Below, piece by piece: positions 1 through 8,400 of a stretch of 64,000 nt of DNA; within the stretch, counting starts at the first letter, position 1, and each line of letters starts with the position of its first letter. Under the pieces are notes generated by a model. The model saw only the letters and a list, made by a program, of their open reading frames with translations, searched no databases and was not told the origin of the DNA. Source of the DNA: Polyangiaceae bacterium (GTDB lineage: Bacteria > Myxococcota_A > Polyangia > Polyangiales > Polyangiaceae); assembly GCA_022842465.1 (NCBI GenBank), contig JALHPN010000015.1:1-64000 (forward strand), given 5' to 3'. The position numbers were made by a program, and so were the translations under genes.

Positions 1-341
1 GTCGCACCCGGCGGCGCGGACGGGCTCGCGCTCGGCGACGGCGGCGTCGCGGCCATCGGATCGCCCGTGAGGACCTTCCCGCCCTTCTCCGCGCACTCCT
101 CGGAGGGCACGGAGATCCAGCCCTGCCCCTTGCACTCGTTCAGGCCCTGGCAGCCGCTCTTGCCGTCCGAGCTCTGGCACTCGGAGGTGCCCTTGCACGT
201 GTTGATGCCTTCGCACTTCACGAGCGCGTCGGCGCGCTGGGTGGCCTGCTCCTCCGAGCCGTTCGAGCTGCATCCGGTCGCCATCGCGGCGAGGAGGGCT
301 GCGACACCTGCGGCGATGGCCGCGCCTCTGGTCGTATCCAT
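1..341 (-). CDS. BufA2-like Cys-rich lipoprotein (partial)
   Basis: The gene starts at the ATG at 341 and runs off the left edge; 113 residues are visible. A signal peptide ends in a lipobox-like ATGC (Cys24), so the mature protein is probably lipid-anchored. The mature part has paired motifs KCEGINTCKG and CQGLNECKGQGW, then EECAEKGG, and ends in a Pro/Ser/Ala-rich tail. This spacing matches what I recall of BufA2-type bufferins, periplasmic metal-binding peptides modified by DUF692 (BufB) enzymes. The usual partners would lie to the left, outside the window. A good Shine-Dalgarno (AGGAG, complement of 351-355) sits nine bases upstream. The divergent LysR gene is the likely regulator. The family call is from motif resemblance only. 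Confidence 0.65.
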   Translation of the reverse strand, partial: MDTTRGAAIAAGVAALLAAMATGCSSNGSEEQATQRADALVKCEGINTCKGTSECQSSDGKSGCQGLNECKGQGWISVPSEECAEKGGKVLTGDPMAATPPSPSASPSAPPGA

Positions 342-427
342 GTTGTCCGTCTCCTTGGTGAGTGATGCAGCTACGTGGAGTACGGGCGCTCGGTACTGTA
401 TGGTTCTCCTGAACGGCACGATTCGAA
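342..427. promoter_or_regulatory. Divergent promoter region, BufA2-like/LysR
   Basis: This 86-base gap separates the divergent lipoprotein and LysR genes, the standard arrangement for a LysR regulator that controls its neighbour and itself. It is AT-richer than the surrounding DNA. A TATGGT hexamer at 399-404 on the plus strand is a plausible -10 for the LysR gene. No operator was proven. Confidence 0.4.
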
Positions 428-1312
428 ATGCTGAACGACGGTCGCAAGTCCTTGCTCGCCCATGCCGAGAAGCTCCAGGCGCTGCGCGTGCTCGTGGAGG
501 TCGGCGGCTTCCGACGCGCGGCCGCGCAGCTCGGGCAGTCTCCGTCGGCGCTCTCGCAGTCGATCGCGACGTTGGAGCGCCACGTGGGCCAGGCGCTCGT
601 GGTGCGAGGCAGCGTCGTGCGCGCCACGCCGCGAGGCGAGCTCGTGCTCTCGCGAGTCGGACCCGCGCTCGACGCCATCCTCGCGATCGACGAGCCGAAG
701 GAGGCACGCTCGCTGCCGAGGACGAAGCTCCGGCTCGGCGCCTACGAGAGCATCGCCATCTACGCCCTCCCGGAGCTCCTCGCGCGGCTCTCGGCGAGAC
801 ACCCGAGCCTCGTCGTGGCCATCCGCACCGGAAGGAGCGGGACCCTCGCCCAGCTCGTGCGTCGCGGGGAGCTCGAAGCCGCGCTGCTCATCGAGAACGA
901 TCTCGTCGGAAAGCTGGAGGTCGACGTCCTCGCGCGCGATCAGCTCGGCCTGTGGACCTCGCTGCGAGTGCCGACGACGAGGACCACCACCTATGCGGGG
1001 CTCGCGCCCGGCGCCGACGGCCTGCCGCGGTTCTATCGACGCTTCGTGCGGGGGATGGGGCTCCCTGCCCGCGCGTTCATCGAGTGCGACAGCTTCGAGG
1101 CGCTGCGGATGATGGCGGTGCGGGGCGTGGCGCCGGCCGTGCTCCCGCGCCGCGTCGCCCTTCGCACGGCGGGGGAGCTGCGCCAGGTGCCGCCGACCCG
1201 CGCGGGCGTCGTCGAGTCCGGCGAGCACGCGATCTGCCTCGTGAGCCGAGCCGGCGTGAACGCGGCCGTGCGCGAGGTCGTCGCCGGCGAGCTCAGGGCC
1301 GTGCTCGGCTGA
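428..1312 (+). CDS. LysR-family transcriptional regulator
   Basis: This 294-residue protein has the LysR length and order. An N-terminal winged helix-turn-helix (about residues 15-75) contains the FRRAAAQLGQSPSALSQSI recognition region and the ATPRGEL wing. A substrate-binding-like effector domain follows (about 95-290; LRLGAYESIAIYALPELLARL). It diverges from the BufA2-like gene, so it probably regulates that locus, perhaps in response to metal or redox stress; the ligand is unknown. Its last 20 bases overlap the convergent lipoprotein gene. Confidence 0.9.
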   Translation: MLNDGRKSLLAHAEKLQALRVLVEVGGFRRAAAQLGQSPSALSQSIATLERHVGQALVVRGSVVRATPRGELVLSRVGPALDAILAIDEPKEARSLPRTKLRLGAYESIAIYALPELLARLSARHPSLVVAIRTGRSGTLAQLVRRGELEAALLIENDLVGKLEVDVLARDQLGLWTSLRVPTTRTTTYAGLAPGADGLPRFYRRFVRGMGLPARAFIECDSFEALRMMAVRGVAPAVLPRRVALRTAGELRQVPPTRAGVVESGEHAICLVSRAGVNAAVREVVAGELRAVLG

Positions 1313-1778
1313 CGAGCGCGTCCGACTCCTCCTTGTGCGTGGGACAGTCGCGCGCGAGGGAGACGACGTCGGTGCCGCCCTCGATCGCCGGCTTCCGCCA
1401 CGTCACGGTGCGCGCCGTCGTCTCGACGCGGTCCGCCTCCACCTTCTCCGTCACACGCGCGCGCACCGCGACCAGCATCCCGAGATGGAACTCGAAGCGC
1501 GCGGAGGAGACCTTGGCGCTCGGATCGTGGGACGTCCACTCGAGCGCAGTGTCGTCGGCCGCGGCCCCCCCGGAACCCCCGGCTCCCCCGATGCGCGTCT
1601 GCCACGCCCCCTGCCCGCCCGGCTCGAAGCGCTCGCGCACGTCACGCGGCGTCATCCCGAGCCGAACGTTGGGCAGCGGCCCCTCCGCCGCTCCCCGCTC
1701 GCACGCGACGCCCATCACGATCGCCGCGATCGCGACGACGAGGCGAAGGGCTACCCGTGCGCGGACCATGCGCCTCAT
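1293..1778 (-). CDS. Small lipoprotein of unknown function
   Basis: The start chosen is ATG 1778, giving 161 residues (MRRMVRARVALRL...). A typical signal peptide ends in a lipobox, GVAC. The mature part contains LPNVRLGMTPRDVRERFEPGG, reminiscent of small BamE/SmpA-like or DUF4124-type lipoproteins in which a 'G-M-T-xx-V-xxx-F' strand-helix unit recurs, but the match is weak. It converges on the LysR gene and overlaps it by 20 bases. Long upstream extensions in this frame are antisense to the patatin gene and were not used. Confidence 0.7.
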   Translation of the reverse strand: MRRMVRARVALRLVVAIAAIVMGVACERGAAEGPLPNVRLGMTPRDVRERFEPGGQGAWQTRIGGAGGSGGAAADDTALEWTSHDPSAKVSSARFEFHLGMLVAVRARVTEKVEADRVETTARTVTWRKPAIEGGTDVVSLARDCPTHKEESDALVSRARP

Positions 1779-1837
1779 GTGGCGCCGCCCCGCCTCTCCG
1801 TCAAGCCGTCGCGTCCCGCTTCCGCCTCCTGCCGCGC

Positions 1838-1843
1838 TACCCT
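1838..1843 (+). promoter_or_regulatory. -10-like TACCCT before patatin gene
   Basis: TACCCT ends seven bases before the GTG start at 1851 and no Shine-Dalgarno is visible. This supports GTG 1851 as the start and a leaderless transcript. Confidence 0.45.
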
Positions 1844-1850
1844 CGCCCCC

Positions 1851-2804
1851 GTGCCGGCCCTCCCCACGATCGCCATCGCCTGCCAGGGCGGCGGAAGCCA
1901 CGCCGCCTTCACCGCCGGTGTCCTCGAACGCTGGCTCGAGCCGGACGTCGCGCGGCGCCGTGAGCTCGTCGCGTTGAGCGGGACCTCCGGCGGCGCGGTC
2001 TCCGCCGCCCTCGCGTGGGCCGGCCTCGTCGCCCGCGGGCCCGGCGCGGGCCGATCGGAGGCGCGCACGAGGCTCCGCGCATTCTGGGAGGACCTCGCGG
2101 CGGACGACTTCCTCGACGCGGCGATGAACGCCTTCACCGTCTTCGCGTCCCGGATGCCCGGACTCGCGGACTTCACCCCCCAGCCGTTCGTCTCGCCGGC
2201 CGAAGCGGCCCTGCGGGCGCTGCTCGAGCGGCACCTGAGGCTCGACGAGCTCTCACCGGCGGCGCGAGCCGAGGCGCCGGAGCTCCTCGTCGGCGCGACC
2301 GACGTGCTCCGCGGCGAGCGACGGGTGTTCCGGGGTGGAGAGCTCACGCTCGACGAGATCATCGCGTCGGCAGCCGTGCCGCGGCTCTTCCGCGCCGTCC
2401 CCGTGGGAGACTCGGTCTTCTGGGACGGGCTCTTCGCGTGCAACCCGCCCGTGCGGGAGCTCACGGATCTCACGCCCGTGCCGGACGAGATCTGGATCGT
2501 CCGGCTGAACCCTCGACGAAGGGAGAAGCCTCCGGTGCTGCTCTTCGACGTCGTCGACCGCCTGAACGAGCTCTCCGGCAATTTGTCCCTCGACGAAGAG
2601 ATCGCCAGCCTCCTGCGGATGAACAAGCTGCGCGAGCGCCATCCGGAGCTGCGAGAGCGCTACAAGGAGATCCGCGTGCGCGAGGTCGAGCTCGACGAGC
2701 CGCGCCTCGACTACGCGAGCAAGCTGGATCGGAGCCCGGAGCTGCTCGCGCGGCTCAGGGAGCGAGGGCGGGAGAAGGCCGCGGCGCTCCTCGCCACGCT
2801 CTGA
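1851..2804 (+). CDS. Patatin-like phospholipase
   Basis: This 317-residue protein is a patatin-fold serine lipid hydrolase. It has the oxyanion-hole glycine stretch QGGGSH (residues 12-17), the nucleophile elbow GTSGG with Ser46, and the Asp-Gly of the catalytic dyad in WDG (Asp192). It probably releases fatty acids from phospholipids; the substrate is unknown. There is no signal peptide, so it is likely cytosolic or delivered by another route. The reading frame extends upstream, but there it is antisense to the lipoprotein gene, and the conserved domain begins right at GTG 1851 (VPALPTIAIACQGGG). The C-terminal 80 residues are charged and helical. Confidence 0.88.
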   Translation: MPALPTIAIACQGGGSHAAFTAGVLERWLEPDVARRRELVALSGTSGGAVSAALAWAGLVARGPGAGRSEARTRLRAFWEDLAADDFLDAAMNAFTVFASRMPGLADFTPQPFVSPAEAALRALLERHLRLDELSPAARAEAPELLVGATDVLRGERRVFRGGELTLDEIIASAAVPRLFRAVPVGDSVFWDGLFACNPPVRELTDLTPVPDEIWIVRLNPRRREKPPVLLFDVVDRLNELSGNLSLDEEIASLLRMNKLRERHPELRERYKEIRVREVELDEPRLDYASKLDRSPELLARLRERGREKAAALLATL

Positions 2805-2922
2805 TCGCGGACCTTCGCCTTCGAGAGCGTCGGTCGGGGAGGTCGCCCGCCGCGAGGGGGGGTGATCCGCGCCCTCGCCCGGTCGATACGTCGAGCGACG
2901 GGACGAAGCGCCGTCCGAGGGC

Positions 2923-2928
2923 TATCCT
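2923..2928 (+). promoter_or_regulatory. -10-like TATCCT before lipoprotein gene
   Basis: TATCCT ends six bases before the GTG start at 2935 and there is no Shine-Dalgarno. Confidence 0.45.
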
Positions 2929-2934
2929 CACCCT

Positions 2935-3525
2935 GTGGGTCGTTGGTCGACACGCGCGGTCGGGATCGGAGTCGTCGGGCTCCTGGCGGGGTGCGCGGCG
3001 ATCGCGAACCTCAAGGATCCCCTCGCCGTCGACGAGGACGACAACGGCGCGATCGAGAGGACCGACGCGGCGCCCTCGACGTCGACCCAGGATGACCCCC
3101 CGCTCCGCGTCGTCGACGCCGGCAACGGCGACGCGTACGTCGAGCTCCAGGGGGACGGAGCCGTCACCCGCGAGCCCCCGAGAGACGCGGCCGGCGTCGC
3201 GTGCGTCATCGACGGCGGCCTCCGCAACGGCGACACCTGCACCCAGCCGAGTCAGTGCTGCTCCGGCGCGTGCGACGAGAACCGGCAGTGCGACTCCACC
3301 TGCCAGGCCCTCGACAAGAAGTGCGATCCGAACAAGACCGGCGAGTGCTGCATCCGCACCTACTGCAGCCCGGTCCTCCGCACGGCCTTCCCCTTCGAGA
3401 CGTGGTGCACGCGCTGCCGCGACAAGGGCACCTCCGCCGAGACCGCGAAGAACATCTTCAACCAGACCATCATCCTCGCCCATTCCTGCTGCAGCGGCGT
3501 GCAGACGGGCGGCGTCTGCGAGTGA
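2935..3525 (+). CDS. Cys-rich lipoprotein
   Basis: The 196-residue product starts at GTG with signal peptide MGRWSTRAVGIGVVGLLAGC, whose lipobox is LAGC (Cys20). An acidic, low-complexity stretch (about 25-95) leads to a C-terminal domain with many cysteines (GDTCTQPSQCCSGACDENRQC, CCIRTYC, CCSGV), probably disulfide-bonded like knottin or EGF-type modules. Such surface proteins are common in myxobacteria. The function is unknown. Confidence 0.75.
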   Translation: MGRWSTRAVGIGVVGLLAGCAAIANLKDPLAVDEDDNGAIERTDAAPSTSTQDDPPLRVVDAGNGDAYVELQGDGAVTREPPRDAAGVACVIDGGLRNGDTCTQPSQCCSGACDENRQCDSTCQALDKKCDPNKTGECCIRTYCSPVLRTAFPFETWCTRCRDKGTSAETAKNIFNQTIILAHSCCSGVQTGGVCE

Positions 3526-3739
3526 CGGCGACGGCGCGAGGGTGATGCCTCGGAGGCAACACGCCTCTGGGGGCACGAAGGGGGTGGATCCCTCGCCGAG
3601 CATCTCTGGGACCGCCTCGCGTCATCGGCCCGGCGCGCGGCCTCGAGACCGCGGGCACCGCGCGAGGTCCGGATCGTGCGCGCCTCGGCACGAGCGCTGC
3701 AGGCCTGCTCGACATGCTCCCTCGCGTCGCTGGATCGGC
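3526..3739. other. Intergenic region, no clear gene
   Basis: This is 214 bases between two plus-strand genes. It contains the short palindrome GCCTCGGAGGC near its start (about 3546), which could be part of a terminator for the upstream gene. No start codon with ribosome-binding site was found for an additional ORF. Confidence 0.35.
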
Positions 3740-4336
3740 GTGAAGACCTGGGACGTCTACCTCGTGCGAACCGCGTCGTTCCAGGGCATCGCATACGTCG
3801 CCGTGGGCGGCGACGGCCACGTGAAGCACGCCGTGCTCTCTGGCTCGACGTCGTCCGGCGAGGGGGCCCTCTCGCTCGTGAACTACGACGAGGCCGGCAA
3901 GACGGGCGCGACCGAGCGAGACGCCGTCGTCCTCCACGCGCTCGCGACGGACCTCGACGCGGTGAACGCCGCCGCGCAGATCGCGACCCTCCAGCGTCAG
4001 GTCGATGCCGCGCGACGCGCGCTCGATGCGACGAGCAAGCAAGCCGATGCGTACGGCAAGGCCGCCGACGCGTACCGCGAGGCTGCGGGGGCGCATCAGC
4101 GTGCTTCGGAAGCTTTCTCGTGCTCGGCGGACCTCTTCACGCTGAGCGGCGGCATCGTCGCCGCGATGGCCTTGCCCACGGTGGCGCTCATCGTCGGCGC
4201 CCCTCTCGCGGCCGTCGGCGGCGCGATCGCGGTCCTCGTGAGCGCGCTCTCCGTCGCCGGCGTCGGCGTCGTCAGCTTCACGGTCACCGAGATGGTGATG
4301 AGCGCGATCGACAAGACGCGCTGCTTCGCGAGGTGA
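3740..4336 (+). CDS. Coiled-coil/membrane protein, unknown
   Basis: The frame is coding to the stop at 4336, but the start is uncertain. GTG 3740 (VKTWDVYLVRTASF...) gives 198 residues. An N-terminal beta-rich part (residues 1-70) is followed by an Ala-rich coiled coil (about 75-125, ATLQRQVDAARRALDATSKQADAYGKAADAY), then two hydrophobic segments (about 137-160 and 162-185) separated by small residues. The layout resembles a membrane-inserting hairpin after a coiled coil. No family recognised. The lack of a convincing start leaves open that this is the 3' part of a longer, decayed gene. Confidence 0.55.
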   Translation: MKTWDVYLVRTASFQGIAYVAVGGDGHVKHAVLSGSTSSGEGALSLVNYDEAGKTGATERDAVVLHALATDLDAVNAAAQIATLQRQVDAARRALDATSKQADAYGKAADAYREAAGAHQRASEAFSCSADLFTLSGGIVAAMALPTVALIVGAPLAAVGGAIAVLVSALSVAGVGVVSFTVTEMVMSAIDKTRCFAR

Positions 4337-4351
4337 GCGTGCGGCGCTCTC

Positions 4352-5269
4352 TCAGGCGAACGGGTCGATGACCAGCGCGGCGAAGAGCAGCGTCAGGTAG
4401 ACGATCGAGATCCCGAAGAGGGACTTCGCCCACTTGACGCCCGTGCCCTCGCGGAGGCCGTAGCAGCCCCACGTGAAGAACGCGGCGCCGAGGAGCGTGG
4501 CGACGACCAGGTACCCGTGGTGCGCGATGCCGAGCGGAACCACGAGGAGGCTCACCGCGACGCCCGCGAAGATCCACCGCACGATCGCGTGGCGCGAGGC
4601 GAGCTCGCCCACCACGTTCGGCGTGACGACCAGGCCGGCGCGCGCATAGTCGGCCTTCCGGAAGAGCGCGATCGCGATGAAGTGCGGCACCTGCCAGAAG
4701 AAGAGGATCCCGAAGAGGACCATGCCGACGGCGTCGATCCGGTTCGTGCCCGCCGTCCAGCCGAGGAGCGGCGGGATCGCGCCCGGAATCGCGCCGACGT
4801 GGAGGGCGTACTGCGAGTGCTGCTTCAGCGGCGTGTACGCGAGCACGTAGAGGAGGTTCGCGAGGACGGCGAGGAGCGCCGTGAGCGGGTTCGCGCCGAT
4901 CGCGAGGATCGGGACCGACAGGGCGGAGAGGACGACCCCGAACCAGAGCGCCACGCGTGGAGCCATGCGCCCGGCAGGGAGCGGGCGGTTCTTCGTCCGC
5001 GGCATGTGGCGGTCGATGTCCTTCTCGAGGAACATGTTCAGCGCGTTCGCGCCGGCCACCACGAGGGCCGTCCCGAGGAGCGTGCTCCAGATCGTCGCCG
5101 CCGTCAGCGTCACGTCGAGGGACGTGCAGCGCTGGGAGAGGAAGAGGCCTCCCGCCGTCGTGATGACGACCATCAGCGTGATCCGCGGCTTCGCCAGCGC
5201 GACGAGGTCACGAGGCGCGATCGCGGACGCCTTGTCCGTCACGAGGACGTCCAGGAGGGGCTTCTGCAT
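4352..5269 (-). CDS. ctaB: Protoheme IX farnesyltransferase (heme O synthase)
   Basis: This 305-residue polytopic membrane protein of the UbiA prenyltransferase superfamily attaches a farnesyl group to heme b to make heme O for terminal oxidases. The first Asp-rich motif is in NALNMFLEKDIDRHMPRT, followed by the NRPLPAG signature; the second conserved loop is YTPLKQHSQYALHVGAIPGA. About eight or nine hydrophobic helices are visible, and the length is normal for CtaB/CyoE. No oxidase genes are adjacent in the window. An inverted repeat lies 26 bases upstream of the start and could be regulatory. Confidence 0.96.
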   Translation of the reverse strand: MQKPLLDVLVTDKASAIAPRDLVALAKPRITLMVVITTAGGLFLSQRCTSLDVTLTAATIWSTLLGTALVVAGANALNMFLEKDIDRHMPRTKNRPLPAGRMAPRVALWFGVVLSALSVPILAIGANPLTALLAVLANLLYVLAYTPLKQHSQYALHVGAIPGAIPPLLGWTAGTNRIDAVGMVLFGILFFWQVPHFIAIALFRKADYARAGLVVTPNVVGELASRHAIVRWIFAGVAVSLLVVPLGIAHHGYLVVATLLGAAFFTWGCYGLREGTGVKWAKSLFGISIVYLTLLFAALVIDPFA

Positions 5270-5294
5270 GGTGGCCGGGCGTCTCTAGGGGGAC

Positions 5295-5323
5295 GCCCGG
5301 GACGCGTCAAGGAAGTCCCGGGC
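5295..5323. repeat. Inverted repeat upstream of ctaB
   Basis: Perfect 9-base arms GCCCGGGAC (5295-5303) and GTCCCGGGC (5315-5323) flank an 11-base spacer. A second pair, GACGACC (5325-5331) and GGTCGTC (5343-5349), follows directly. Both lie in the 208-base divergent region between ctaB and the giant TPR gene, suggesting operators or leader hairpins. Confidence 0.5.
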
Positions 5324-5444
5324 CGACGACCGCCGATCCGTGGGTCGTCCGTGACACGTCCCCGAGCCGGGCCCCGTTTCGAGGGGTCTCCGCGGCCGCG
5401 GCCCGGCCGTCCCTGTGACCTGTATGCCATCGCGGAAATCCGGG

Positions 5445-5450
5445 TACCCT
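5445..5450 (+). promoter_or_regulatory. -10-like TACCCT before giant TPR gene
   Basis: TACCCT lies 27 bases before the chosen ATG at 5478, so here a short leader would exist. Confidence 0.3.
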
Positions 5451-5477
5451 GATGGCCCGCCCCCCCGATCGCCCATC

Positions 5478-8400
5478 ATGCAGACGCCTCGCCAGTCGCG
5501 GTCCATCCCTCCGCCGTCGTTCGATGCGAAGCTCGAGAACGAAGAAGAGGTGCTCGACGCCCTCCTCGTCGCCCTCTCGAAGAACCAGCTCGATCCGAGC
5601 GTCTGGCAGAACCTCCACGACGCCGCGACGCGGGACGACCGCGTCTCGGAGCTCGCGTTCGCCTACGAGTCGATCGCGCAGGGGCGCAAGCTCAAGACGC
5701 TGCTCCCGCTCGTGCAGGCGGAGCTCTTCTTCCGCGCCGCGACCTTCTTCGGCGACGTGCTCGGGGACGAGTTCGGCGCGACCACGTACCTCGAACGGGC
5801 CCTCGCCGCCCAGCCCGGCCATCCCGGCGCCTTCGACCGCATCGACGCCCAGCTCACCCGCACCGACGACAACAAGAAGCTCGCCGAGCTCTGCGTCCAG
5901 GCCGCGCCGCACCGGCCGCGCCCCGAGCAGGTCGACCTCCTGAAGCGCGCCGCCGTCCTCTTCGAGCGCGCCGGGCTCGAGGACAAGGCGATCGAGACCT
6001 ACCAGCAGCTCGTCCGGCTCGAGCCCGCCGACGAGCAGCTCCGCGAGGCGCTCGAGGCCCGCTACGTGCGCGTGAACCGCTTCCGCGACGTCGCGCGGCT
6101 CCTCGAGCAAGCGCTCGCGCTGGATCCGCCTCCAGGGCGGGACGAGGCCGCTCGCCTCCGGGCCAAGCTCGTCGAGGTCTTCGCGAACCAGCTGAAGGAG
6201 CCCGAGCGGGCGATGCCGCACGTCGAGGCCCTCCTCGACGTGGAGCCGTCCCACGCCGAGGCGCGCCGCGTGGCGATGCGGCTCCTCGAGAGCAAGGGCC
6301 TGGCCGCCCGCGCCGCCGCCGCGCTCTCCGCGGGCGCGCAGTCGACCCAGGAGCGCGCGCACTACCTCGCGATCGAGCTCGAGAACACCCGCGGACCGCG
6401 GCGGCGCGACGTGCTCAAGAAGATCGGCATCCTGAAGCAGGACGAGCTCGGCGACACGCAGGGCGCCTTCGAGGCGTTCGAGCAGGCCATCGCGCTCGAC
6501 CCTTCCGACGACGAGCTCCGCGAGCGTTACGTGGGGCTCGGCTGTTCGCTGAAGGGCCCGCTCGAGGTCGCGCGCACGTTCGCGCGGGTCTCCACCGTCG
6601 CGAAGGACACCGGCGTCCGCTCGCGCATCACGGCCGAGATGGGAGACCTCCTGCTCCGCGGCGGCGACGCGAAGCGCGCGCGTACGACGCTCGCCGGCGT
6701 CCTCGCCGCGACGTCGGCCGACTCCCATGCCGTGCTCGTCGCCGCCCGCGCGCTCGCAGGCGTCTACGAGGCCGAGAACGACGCGAAGAACCTGTCCGAG
6801 GTGCTCGCCAAGGTCGCCGAGAACAGCCCCCTCGAGGGCGAGCGCCAGTACGCGAACGAGCGCATCGCGCAGCTCTGCGAGCAGACGGGCGATCAGGAGC
6901 GCGCGATCGCCGCCTGGCGCCGCCTCGTCGACAGCCCCGCGCGCGCCCGCGCCCTCGCGGCCCTCGAGCCGCTCTACGAGGCGCGCTCGGCCTTCCTCGA
7001 TCTCTCCTTCGTCCTCGAACAGCGCTCGAAGGACGAGCCCGATCGTGACAAGGCCCGCGAGCTCGCGTTCCGCGCGGCCGAGGTGCTCACCACGAAGGCG
7101 AAGGACGTCTCGAGCGCCGCCGAGGCGTGGAAGCACCTCCTCGAGACCTACGGGCCCGCGCGGGACGTGTACGCGCAATACCTCCCGATCCTCGAGGCCG
7201 GGCGCCAGTGGTCCGAGCTCGCCGAGGGCCTCGCGAAGGACGTCGAGCTCGCGCCCGCAGGAGATCGCCCCGCGATCCTCGCGCGCCTCGGCCAGGTGCA
7301 GCTCACCCGGGCGAAGGATCTCCCCGCGGCGATCGAGACCTTCCGCCGCGCGCTCGACGGCGATCCCGAGGAGAAGACGAGCCGCGCGACGCTCGAGAAG
7401 ATGCTCGCCTTCGGGGACGGGCGCGTCGCCGCTGCCGCGGTCCTCGAGCCGATCTACCGGCGCGAGGAGAACGCCCAGGGGCTCCTCCGGGTCCTCGAGA
7501 TCCGCGCGCAGGGCGCGGAGGAGCCGCGGGCGAGGCTCGCCGCCCTCGAGGAGGCGGCCGACGTCGCCGCCGAGGTCTCGCGTGATCGCGCGGTCGACAT
7601 CGTCGCGCGTGGGCTCGGCGAGGCGATCTCCGCGGGCGAGCCGATCGCGACGTGGCTCGAGCGCTTCGATCGCGTCGCCGACGGCGTCGACCGTAAGAAG
7701 CGCGCGCAGCTCCTCGCGACCGCGCTCGGTGAGCGAGACGTCGACTCGCCCGAGCTCGCAGCCCTCGCGAAGCGGGTCGGCGAGGAGAACGCCGCCTGCG
7801 GCGACGTCGCCGCGGCCCTCGCCGCGTATCGCCGCGCGCTCGCGTACGAGCCGTCGTCGAACGAGCTCGTCCAGCGCGTCGACGAGCTCTTGCGCGAGCA
7901 GGGCAACCCCGAGGAGCGCGTCGCGCTCTATCGCTCGTCGCTCGAGCAGTCCCCTCCCCCGCCCCGTCGTCGCCAGCTCCTCCACTCGATCGGCTCCATC
8001 GAGCGCTACGAGCTCGTGAACCTCGAGGCCGCGATCCTCGCCTACAAGACCGCGCTCCACGACGACCCGACCGACCTCGAGGCGCACAACGCGCTCGCCG
8101 AGCTGTACGGAGAGACCTCGAGCTGGGACGCGCTCGGCGATCTGCTCGAGGAGCACATCCCCTTCTGCACGTCTCCGGACGACGTGCGGCGGACGCGCGC
8201 GCAGCTCGCCGAGGTCGCCGCCGCGCACGGTCAGGGGACGCGCGCGGCGCTCCAGGCGGGCGCGCTGCTCGCCGATCCACAGCTCCCCGTCTCCGATCTC
8301 GACGTCGTCGAGCGCGTCGCGATCGCGCTCACGGACATGGAGCTCCTCCGGCGCACGCTCGAGCGGCGTGCCCGGGAGTCGAGCGAGCCCCGCGTCCAGG

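Noticed and set aside
1335-1850. N-terminal extension of the patatin frame
   Set aside because: It is antisense to a clear lipoprotein gene, and the conserved domain starts at GTG 1851.
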